In this document: positions 55,437 to 64,000 of the stretch, piece after piece
Position numbering within the stretch: position 1 is the first letter of the stretch
How the letters are laid out: each line of letters begins with the position of its first letter
From: Pleurodeles waltl
Lineage: Eukaryota > Chordata > Amphibia > Caudata > Salamandridae
Length of the DNA stretch: 64,000 nucleotides
Assembly (NCBI RefSeq): GCF_031143425.1
Contig: NC_090446.1
Span: forward strand, 654,617,717-654,681,716
Reading direction: 5' to 3'
Translations under genes and position numbers: made by a program
Notes under the pieces: generated by a model
What the model was told of the DNA's origin: nothing
The model's input: only the letters and a program-made list of their open reading frames with translations
Database searches by the model: none

Positions 55437-57742
55437 TCATTGTCCTTCCGGGCAGCACTTGGGGCAGGCACCCTTTCCTTGAGGCTGCCTGGTGCCCTGG
55501 ATCCTTTCCCACCACAAGTGGATGTGGAGACTCCTGGGCCCATAGACAGTGTGGCTAAGGTGCTTGCCTGGGCTTATGCCACCCTGGCTTGATGTGAAGG
55601 ACGGGGAAGGGGTAGAGAAGAGGTCAATGGTGGAGAGGAAAAGCTTCTTAGGGACATTGTGGTGGGAAGAGGGAGAAGGTTTGGGAGTGGAGGAAGAGGG
55701 AGTGTTTGTGGAAGGAGTCTGTCTGCTGGGTTTGGGTGCAGGTGCATGGGCTGGATGCTGTTGTGAGGTGGATGGCTGTTGGGTGTCTGAATGCTTGCGT
55801 TTGTGTACCTTGGGAAGGGGGGCAGACACAGTGGGAGAGGATACAGGGGGCATGTGCATGGCTGTTGCGGTGGTGTCTGCCAGTGAGGTGTGTGTTCTGC
55901 TAGGTGTGGTGGTGATGCCGGTAGTTGATGAGGATGTAGTGCATGCAGGTGTGAGTGTAGACACAACTGGGAGGGAGGATAAGGAGCAGGAGAAGGAGGA
56001 GGAGGGGGCACAGTGGAGGCAGTGGATGTTGGTATGTCTGCATCTGGATGGTGTTTGTGTGAGTGCCTGTGGGATGATGTGTGGTGTTTGTGTTTGCCTG
56101 TGCCACTCTTGTGTGTTGTCCTGTGTGCATGCTCATCTGCCTGTGTGCTTGGGATAGGTTGGGGTTGAGGGGAATGGGATTGGGAAGAGGAAGTTGAAGG
56201 GGAGAGGGTGGAAACAGGGACAATGGCTGCCATCAGAGAGGAGGCCAGAGCCTGGATTGATCTATGCTGGGCCGCCAAGCCAGTGTGAATGCCATCCAGA
56301 AATGCATTGGACTGTTGCATTTGGGCTGCCAGCCCCTGGATGGAATTCACAATGGTTGACTGCCCAACAGAGATGCTCCGCAGGAGGTCAATAGCCTCCT
56401 CACTCAGGGCAGCAGGGCTCACTGGGGCATGGCCTGAGGGGCCTGGGGTGAAGGAGATGCCCACCCTCCTGGGTGAGCGGGCAAGGGCAACTCGCTGAGG
56501 GGTTGCTGGGAGGGCGGTACTGGTACGGGGAGTGGCGGCTGTACCTGTAGCTGGGGTGGTCACTGAGGTGTCCGCCACCACCAGGGAGCTTCCATTAGAG
56601 GAGGTATCTGTGTCCGAACTGTCCCCTGCAGTCTCCGCCGTGGTGCTCCCCTCACCCTCTGTCCCACTGGTGCCCTCACCGTCGGTGGACTCTGTCTCTT
56701 GGGTCCTGTGGGATGCAGCTCCCTTCGTCACCGGTGCCTCTGCTCCTCTGCCAGATGATGCTAATGCACATAAGGACAGGGTGACAAAACAAAAAGGGGG
56801 GGAATAGAAAAAGGATACACTGGGTCAATGGCTGCACCAACTCCAACGTTGGCGTACACACCACCGTCACACACAGGGAACAGCCCTACGCACTATGCAA
56901 TGTACTACCAGTAATATTGCAAGCCACCAGGGCATGGGGAGGGGCACATACCGCAAACCGCAGCACACCTGGGACCCAGATAGCCCTGACCAGTAGTGGA
57001 TGCCTACAAGCTAAGTAGCAGGATTATCACTTCAGAACCCTGGCCAACATGGGACCTACTCTGCAATGTCAGGCCTGGTCTAGGGGCACCCACTGACACA
57101 CATCCACCACGTACCCCCTACCATGCGTAAGTTGTAGTGATGGGAACTGTACTCACCCCCTTGTGGCTGCTGTGATGCCCTGAAGTGCCCATCCAGCTCC
57201 AGATAGGACGCCGCCAGTATGCAGGGTTTGATGGGCACCCCTTCCTCGTTGGGAGGCCATCCCCACCTGGGCCTCCACCGTCTTCTGTGCCCTGCGTCCC
57301 AGGTCCTCCCACTGTTTCCGACAATGGGTGCTCCACCTGCCGTAGACCCCAGGGTGCGCACATCCTTGGCGATGGCACGCCATATAGCCTTCTTTTGAAG
57401 GGACTGAGCTGCAGAGAAATACACACAGGAAAAGGTATCAATCATACCGTCCTGCCTGTTACACCTATGGCCCACCATACCCCTTCACATTGCCTTTTGC
57501 ACACACAGGGCCCAACACACAAGCTGCACTCCGCTCAGGGGACATCCACCAACCCCCCCTACACGAGGCCTTCACACACACAACTCTGTGCATTCATGCA
57601 CCATTCATTCCGTTCACAGTGTACTCACCTGTTGGTCTGGAGGCCCATACAGCAGTCCGTACTGGGGCAGGATCCCATCCACCAGTCGCTCCAACTCAGC
57701 TGAAGTGAAGGCAGGGGCCCTTTCCCCAGTCACTCGAGCCAT
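55437..57742 (-). pseudogene. Myb2 (MYPOP-like Myb/SANT protein), copy 3
   Basis: Exon 1 57742-57629 (114 bases as in copy 2, ending GPPDQQ and donor GTGAGT); exon 2 about 57408-57157 (AIWRAIAKDVRTLG, THCRKQWEDL); exon 3 about 56752-55437 (ALSEEAIDLLRS helix, Ser/Thr/Pro-rich chain). Damage: the exon 2 acceptor is shifted by one base, a short deletion in exon 2 removes the LTPLMF block and breaks the frame near 57230, and exon 3 has a frameshift near 55980. It lies inside the transposase intron, as in copy 2. Confidence 0.75.
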
Positions 57743-58202
57743 GGTAGGCTCCAGACACAGGTCACAGCAGCGCATGCAGTGTAGGTCCTCTGCTGTTGAA
57801 GGTCATGTAGCAAGTGAAGGATCATATAGAAAATGGTGGTCACGTCCACGACGGTGCATACTGTCACCACCGGCATAAATCACCATTGGCCACTGTACCC
57901 CATAGGGCCCAATAACAACCAATGAGGAGTTGCACGGCTGTTCCTCACTGCCTCCCGCAACGCTGCGCTATGTCAGCGGAATTACCTCACTTCCACCTGT
58001 CCCTCAACACAGGACAGGCAGATGCCATTTCAGGGGGGGCAGGCCCTGGATAATAACTGCATCACAGTTCAAAATTGGACATACAGGACAAATGCCACTT
58101 ATACATAAAAAAATAACATCATGCATTGTAATGTTGTGGCTATGATGTACAGTTTGTGACCAGGTCCTCACTCTTTTGCTCCATGGATTGCAACCTCTGC
58201 AG

Positions 58203-59323
58203 ATGAATAGGAGATGGCAACATACCCTGTGTACAGACCCCTGGTGGACTTGGCTACACTGGAGGACAGGCACATTATACTCACCTATAGACTTGACAGG
58301 GCCACAATCATGGAGCTGTGTGCCCAATTAGAGCCTGACCTAATATCTGTTATCCGTCACACCACTGGGATCCCCCCTCTTGTGCAAGTGCTATCTGTGC
58401 TCCATTTCTTGGACACTGGTTCTTTCCAAATGACAGTGGGCTTGGCAGCAGGAATGTCACAGCCAATGTTCTCAATAGTGCTGACCAGAGTGTTGTCTGC
58501 CCTGATTAAATACATGTGCAGCTACATTGTTTTCCCCCAGGTGGTGGATTTGGCCACAGTGAAAGCTGACTTCTATGCAATGGGACATATGCCCAACATC
58601 ATTGGGGCAATTGATGGGACACATATTGCATTTGTCCCCACCTCCCCTGACAAAATGAACAGGTGTTCAGAAATCGAAAGAGTTTTCACTCCATGAATGT
58701 CCAGATGGTGTTTTTGGTGGAACAGTACATCTCCCATGTCAATGCTAAGTATCCAGGGTCGGTTCATGATGCCTTTACCCTGAGGAATAGCAGCATCCCA
58801 AATGTGATGGGCCAACTACAGAGGCACAGGGTGTGGCTAATAGGCGAACCCTGGTTCCCACCCAGTGGATGCTGGTATATGGGTATGGTGTGGGCCATAT
58901 GGGATAGTGTGTGACTAAATGTTATCCCTCAATATTTGCAGGGGACTCTGATTACCCAAACCTATCATGGCTACTGACCCCTGTGAGGAATGCCAGGACA
59001 AGAGCAGAAGAACGTTACAATGAGGAACATGGAAGAACAAGAAGGATTATCGAACGTACCATTGGCCTCCTGAAGGCCAGGTTTTGGTGCCTCCATCTAA
59101 CCGTTGGATCGCTGTGCTACTCACCCAAGAAGGTCTGCCAGATAATCATGGCATGCTGCATGTTGCACAACCTGCCTTGAGGCGCCATGTGCCTTTTCTG
59201 CAGGAGGAGGAGGCTGGAGATGCCCGTGTGGCAGCAGTAGACCCTGTGGACAGTGGGGATGAGGAGGCAGAGAATGAGGATGAGGACATCAGAACTGCAG
59301 TGATTCGACAACACTTCCAATGA
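58203..59323 (+). pseudogene. HARBI1-like transposase main exon(s), copy 3
   Basis: Homologous to the copy 2 transposase throughout: VYRPLVDLATLE, AIDGTHIAF (first Asp), GDSDYPNLSW (second Asp), RRIIERTIGLLKARF (Glu), acidic tail, IRQHFQ end. Lesions: a frameshift near 58655 (an A-run one base short) and another near 59168 (one G missing). Between LIG and DSDYPN lie 98 extra bases (58844-58941) bounded by GCGAAC and TTTGCAG that look like an intron absent from copy 2. The acceptor before 58203 is CTCTGCAG and may not be the original one. Confidence 0.85.
58844..58941 (+). other. Putative transposase intron present only in copy 3
   Basis: 98 bases interrupt a Gly codon (G|GG) exactly between LI and DSDYPN, where copy 2 is continuous. 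The 3' end has a pyrimidine/T-rich stretch and TTTGCAG; the 5' end is GCGAAC, a GC-type or mutated GT donor. Removing it restores the frame. Confidence 0.6.
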
Positions 59324-59614
59324 CACACAGGTAAGACAGTGTTACTTCATATTTCATTGTCATTTTATGGCTTATCTTTGTCACTGGCATGCTGTTAATT
59401 CCCACGTCTATTCCCACTCACTGTATTCTTTGGCATCTCATTTTGCAGATGTTGGTGCCCCACTATCGCTCCTGGTGTGATCACTGCAGCCAACTACAGG
59501 TCTTTCCTATGTGTAACATTAGTGTACAGTTGAATTGCAATGTTTGAACCTGGTTAAACTAATACATACTTAAATCATTTGACATACTCCATACTTGCAT
59601 TTATTCAAAAGGTG

Positions 59615-59620
59615 TTTATT
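59615..59620 (-). promoter_or_regulatory. Polyadenylation signal for Myb1 (copy 3)
   Basis: AATAAA on the minus strand about 190 bases past the Myb1 stop, at the same relative place as in copy 2. Confidence 0.55.
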
Positions 59621-59806
59621 GAAGTGCTAAGAAGTAGAGGGGCAAGTGCATTGGGATGGGGTGATGATGGAGGAAAGTCCAGGGTATAGTTCCAGTCTAT
59701 TTGTAGCACAGGTGCATTGTCCAAGGGGCCATAGGAAGGGGAGCAATGGCAGTTCAAGTTGGACAAGGTGACAGAGTGGGACACAAGGGTGACAATCAGG
59801 AGAGTC

Positions 59807-61343
59807 TCATTTCCTGGTGGGGGTTTTGGCAATAGTCTCTGGCTTCTGTCTGGATCGCAGGGACACTTTGCGGGGTGGTTCTCCTTCTGCAGAGGGAGGG
59901 CTGCTGGTGGCCTGTTGGTCCTGTGGCAGGGCCTCTCGTCCACTAGTGGCAGCAGAAGTGGAAGGCAGTTCAGATGTCTGGCTAGTGGCAGAGGCCCGCT
60001 GTTGTGAGACTGCCTCCCTCATAATGTTGGCCATGTCTGCCAGCACTCCTGCTATGGAGACCAGGGTTGTGTTAATGGCCTGCAAGTTCCCCCTGACCTA
60101 CTGGTACTGTCCCTCCTGCAGCCGCCTGTTCTCCCGCACGTTGTCCAGGATCTGGCTCAGCGTATCCTGGGAATGTTGGTATGCTCCCAGGATCTCGGTG
60201 AGTGCCTCCTGGAGAGTCGGTTCCTTGGGGCTGTCCTCCCCCTGGTGCACAGCAGTCCTCCCAGTGTCTCTGTTGTCCTGTGCATCTGTCCCCTGAGCCG
60301 TGTGCCCACTGCCACTGACCCCAGGTCCCTGATCGTCTTGTGTGAGAGGTGTGCCCTGGGGTCCCTGTAGTGGTGGACACATTGCTGATTGACGTGTCTT
60401 GGGGACAGAGGTATGGGTACTCTGGGTGGGTGCTGAGGTGGTGTTTCCTGAGGGCGGAGGCTCTGTGGTGGTGTGTGACTGTGCCTGGGTAACTGACTGT
60501 CCAGAGGTCCCTGATGGGCCAGGTTGGTTATCCAGATCCAGGCGACCAGAGTTGCTGCCATCACTCTGGGCCTCTTCTGTTAGAGGACTGGATAGTGCTG
60601 GCACCTCTTCACTGCTGACATTGGCTGGGGTACCTGTGGGGATGTAAATGCAGTGTTATTGTTTCTGTGTGTGACATATTGTGCATCAGTGGGTTGCCCT
60701 CTTTGGTTGTATTTGCCCTGGCAGCTTTCACTTGTGTAAGTTGGTATGTGGTGGGCTAGCGGATTCTCTCTAGTGTGCATGCATTGGTGATAGGTGTCCA
60801 TGTAGGTCTGTGAGTGATGTCCATGCATTGGTATGGGATGCAGGGCTTGGCATTGGGTGAGTGATATGTGAAGGTGTGGTATGTGGGAGGTGGTGGAGTG
60901 ATGGGAGGGAGGGTGAGGGTGGGGGTATGTGATGCTATGCAGGTAGTGGGGTGAAAGTAGTAAAGAGTTGACTTACCAGCTTCCAGTCCTCCTGCTACTC
61001 CGGCCAGGCCCTCAGGATGCATGATTGCCAAGACTTGCTCCTCCCATGTTGTTAGTGGTGGGGGCCCACCGACAGTCCTCTGTACGGCGAGTTGGTGTCT
61101 TGCTGCTATGGAACGTTCCTTCCCCAATAGGCCATTCCACCTCTTCCTGATGTCATCCCTGGTTCTTGGGTGCTGTCCCACGGCGTTGACCCTGTCCACG
61201 ATCCTCTGCCATAGCTCCATCTTCCTAGCAATGGATATCTGCTGCACCTGTGCTCCAAATAGCTGAGGCTCTACCCTGATGATTTCCTCCACCATGTCCA
61301 TTAGCTCCTCCTCTGAGAAACAGGGGTGTCTTTGTGGTGCCAT
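59807..61343 (-). pseudogene. Myb1 (Myb/SANT-like protein), copy 3, one stop
   Basis: Exon 1 61343-60977 (intact Myb/SANT domain: CFSEEELMDMVEE, LWQRIVDRVNAVGQHP, IRKRWNGLLGKE; donor CTG|GTAAGT) and exon 2 60633-59807 (acceptor CCACAG). The exons sum to 398 codons with no frameshift; the only lesion is an in-frame TAG at 60098-60100 in the coiled-coil-like part. The C-terminus EPPRKVSLRSRQK is basic like that of copy 2. A product truncated at the stop would keep the DNA-binding domain. AATAAA at 59615-59620 is its likely poly(A) signal. Confidence 0.8.
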
Positions 61344-61918
61344 GGGTGTTGTGTGAGTTGTGTGGGTGTGTAGGGTGATGTGTTGGGGTGTTTGATGTGG
61401 GGTGCGTGGGTGGTGTATAGGTGATGGTGGTGTGTGTCTATGGTCTTGTCTGTGGTCGTGGTTTCTGTCTTGTGCCAATGGTTTGTAGTCGTAAAGGGTT
61501 GTGGGTACTGTGGATGTGTGTTTTATAGTGGTGTGAGTGCGTGGGTGTGGTGTGTGTATGGGTGTCAGGTGTGTATAGTTTGAATTGTTTAATGTGGTGT
61601 GGTTTTGTCTGTGTGTGTGTATTTTGAGCGTAGCAGTATGTACCGCCAACGGTTTACTGCCATTGAATGTCTGCCGTGGTGATTTGTGGGTCATAATATG
61701 GTGAGCGTTGTTCTGTTGGCTAATGGTGTGGGTTTTGACACCGACAATTTATCACTGACCTCTGGTGTGGCGGAATTGTGTATGTGGCTGAATAGTGATG
61801 GATTGGTGTGTGTGTGTCATAATATGGTGAACGGATGTCCGCGGCAAAGGCGGTATGTTGGCGGCAGTCAGCGTGGCGGTAAGTGGGATTTACCGCCAAT
61901 GTCATAATGAGGGCCAAA

Positions 61919-62159
61919 ATGTTTGCTCTGCTAGATTCGCAAGTTGCTCTTTGCCTAGAATATTTGCTATTGAACTAGATTTGACCTTTTTGTAAAACTT
62001 GAAAGACAGCATAAAGTGCTCCTTGCCCTCTCTTTCACTGCATGAGCATTTGTCTGAAACCAGAGAATTTCTTCTCCTCTTAGTGGCATTTAATAACAAG
62101 GATACCACTCCTTGCCAGTGCAAATAGTGTTCTTTCTCTTTGGCTCACTAACTGGACAA
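61919..62159. other. Unclassified flank of Harbinger copy 3
   Basis: AT-rich sequence continuing from 53686 once the transposon is removed. Nothing recognised. Confidence 0.4.
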
Positions 62160-62563
62160 TTTATTGTTGGGCATTCTGGGATGGATCAGAGAAACCGGCG
62201 TGGCACCTGGGGTGTAGTTTTGTTAAGGAGTCTATGGCCGTCATGGCCGTCTTTGGAAAGGACCACCGAAGCTGCAGGTGCTGAAATACTGCCAGTGCTG
62301 TCGGTCTTAAGACCGCCCTAAAACGACTGATCTCTGACTTCTGCCTGAAATCGGGTGGAATTCTGAGATGAGTCGTGCTGGCGATCGGTGGTGCAGCGGC
62401 AGTACCGCCACGCCAAAAAGAGACTGCACACCGTATTACAACCCGTGATACGGTGTGGTGGTGTCCAGATGGTGAGGCGCTGCTGGCGGTGGAAGCACTA
62501 GAACCCGCCCCCTCCCAGATGACCTCCTCGACAAACAAGGTAAGTGGATCATCTGACAGGGGC

Positions 62564-62565
<2 letters not shown>
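62160..62565 (+). mobile_element. Second, diverged copy of the GC-rich terminus seen at 1-418
   Basis: Shares with the reverse complement of 1-418 a small inverted repeat (CCGTATTACAACCCGTGATACGG versus the CGAATCAC...GTGATTCG equivalent), the following GTGG.GGTGTTC segment and a CCCCTCCCAG...AAG|GTAAGT exon/donor. It is more decayed, and its terminal repeat cannot be seen clearly near 62160. Confidence 0.45.
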
Positions 62566-62596
<31 letters not shown>

Positions 62597-62625
62597 GTGT
62601 GTGCGCGTGTGTGTGTGAGTCCGTC
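62562..62625 (+). repeat. (GT)n microsatellite
   Basis: GT-rich run directly after the putative splice donor at 62540, continuing more loosely to about 62800. The equivalent place in the first copy (1-97) is CA-rich on the plus strand. Confidence 0.8.
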
Positions 62626-63049
62626 TGTGAATGTCATGAATGTGGGGGGAGTGTTTTTGGGTGCCTCTATGCGTGTGTGAGTGGTTTTGTGAGGACAGGG
62701 GAGGGGATGAGAGTTTGTGTGAGTGGATGGGGAAAAGCAGGTGAGTGCGTGTATGGGGTGCAGGGTGTGTGTGTGAATGTATGTGTGCGCATGGTTGGTT
62801 GTTAATGATAGCATTGGTTTTCTTTTCTGTTAGTAGATTCTTATTCGGGGACCTAAACAAGCCCAGTCTCTTGGCTTCCTTTTTCCATTGAATTGCATAT
62901 CATAATTTTACATCAATAGAAAAAGTGTCCTTTCCATGATTGATCGACTAATATTGCACCTTGCTATTTCAGGTTTTTTAGCCTGTGACAAGTGAGATCT
63001 CCTGACCACCCAATATACAGGTCATTGGCTACCATGACCAGTGTTTAAG

Positions 63050-63720
63050 GTTGTGATCCTTATCAGAGGACTGTTGTTTAGCTCCTCTAAGTCTTCTGCT
63101 GCTCATCCGCTGTTCTACACACGAAGGGACCTATAAGACTCTGGTAACCCGCTCCTATTGGTTGCTAACACTGGTTGAACTACGGCCATCAGCACTGGAA
63201 TGGTAATCCTTAGGTTATGGTCAAAGACATGATAGGTCGCATAAAAACAGTAAAGAGTAAGAGGGCCATTGGGGAGCATAACGGACATTACATTCTCAAA
63301 GACTGAGAAGCATAAGAGGATTCCTGTATAACTATCTTCTCCCACCTTGATTAAAAAGTCTCATAGACATGACTTACAAAGGATGGGTGATCCAATAGGA
63401 ACTGTTGGAGCAAGGTGTATGGCTGGATCCAAATTGAGGTGGTATGCTGAGCAAAAAGTAATGGTTGGGGATGAGACCCTAAGCAATTGCGAGTGGCTGA
63501 GATTAATTCAAGCAGTCCATATATCACTTTGCATCTGATGGTCCAATAGGTCGGCATAAACTACAGTGTTGAAAGCAAGATGAGGAGGGACATACCTCCT
63601 TCATCTGGCAGTGCTGGGTGCAGTGCTTCACGTAGAATGAAAAGAGTGGGCAGGCTCTAAACAGGGTGCGGCCTGAAAAGCAAATCTATGAAACCGCCAC
63701 AAGATACTTTGCAAATGTCA
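63050..63720 (-). mobile_element. Probable L1 ORF2 C-terminal scrap
   Basis: The minus-strand translation around 63520-63600 reads like a broken L1 'GGLxLPxL' block (VPPHLAFNTVVYADLL), followed by hydrophobic stretches as in the L1 C-terminus. Several stops and frameshifts. Weak evidence; the family is uncertain. Confidence 0.35.
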
Positions 63721-64000
63721 CTAAAGGCACAGCCTAAAACATGTGAAACAGACTCATGTGATTAGAGAATTCATAACTAGAATCTTAGTGGACCAAGAGC
63801 AGCCCAAATCAACAGGTAATGCTGCATTGCAGCATCAGAGTGTTGGCAGGTACAGTTTTCTTCTTCAGCTGGTACAGAACAGAAATAGATGGCCTCAGAG
63901 GGCTCTGGCTCATTGTCAATTGTTTGTATGCTTTACCACTGCTCAACCCCATCCCACTAGGAGCATTGACGGGATATCATCGAGAAAGGCATCAATGATG
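63721..64000. other. Unclassified sequence at the window end
   Basis: No gene or repeat recognised. Confidence 0.4.

Larger units (their letters stand above)
53690..61915 (+). mobile_element. Harbinger copy 3: 8.2-kb full-length but decayed transposon
   Basis: Terminal inverted repeats GGCCCTCATTACAACC (53690) and, reverse complemented, GGCCCTCATTATGACA (61915), flanked by AAA (53687-53689 and 61916-61918). The gene order is the same as in copy 2: transposase exon 1, minisatellite, Myb2 (-), transposase main exon (+), Myb1 (-). All three genes carry lesions. Many CpG sites of the family have become TG/CA, consistent with greater age. Confidence 0.9.

Overview
This window looks like intergenic DNA of a very large vertebrate genome, most likely a salamander. 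That assignment rests on the density and type of repeats (class I endogenous retrovirus, several L1 lineages, L2/CR1-like LINEs, a tRNA-derived SINE, giant GC-rich PIF/Harbinger transposons and hairpin-rich MITEs); no database was searched. I find no host protein-coding gene and no genuine tRNA or rRNA gene. Almost everything readable belongs to mobile elements, many nested in one another.

Layout. 1-418: end of a GC-rich Harbinger-type element, cut by the window edge. 419-11395: a decayed retrovirus on the minus strand (gag, protease, pol), interrupted at 2581-7785 by a truncated, inverted Harbinger element (copy 1) and cut at about 11400 by an L2/CR1-like LINE (to about 12510). About 12520-18150: an L1 on the minus strand carrying a 521-bp GC-rich MITE (15373-15893). 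About 20160-22440: 5' half of a plus-strand L1. 22441-25112 and 37719-39245: the two halves of one minus-strand L1, split by a roughly 2.16-kb repeat (25113-26919 plus 37366-37718), which is itself split by the 10.4-kb Harbinger copy 2 (26920-37365, target duplication TTT). 39440-41240: 3' end of a plus-strand L1. 41240-53686: mostly AT-rich sequence I cannot classify, with three hairpin MITEs, one tRNA-derived SINE, L2-like 3' ends and microsatellites. 53690-61915: Harbinger copy 3 (8.2 kb, target duplication AAA). 62160-64000: a second copy of the GC-rich terminus seen at 1-418, a GT microsatellite and a probable L1 scrap.

The most interesting system is the Harbinger family. Comparing the three copies gives a consistent gene plan: a HARBI1-like DDE transposase whose short first exon lies beside one terminal repeat and whose main exon lies 4-6 kb away, plus two different Myb/SANT-like proteins on the opposite strand. 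One (MYPOP-like, three exons, 'Myb2') is nested inside the transposase intron. The other (two exons, 'Myb1') starts beside the other terminal repeat and runs tail-to-tail towards the transposase. Splice sites and reading phases agree across copies: with one or two single indels allowed for, the copy 2 exon lengths sum exactly to whole codons in all three genes. Copy 2 keeps an intact transposase (372 aa, D171/D247/E283) and is the best candidate for a recently mobile copy. The transposase and a Myb partner are known for Harbinger elements; two Myb proteins and the nested antisense arrangement are, to my knowledge, unusual.
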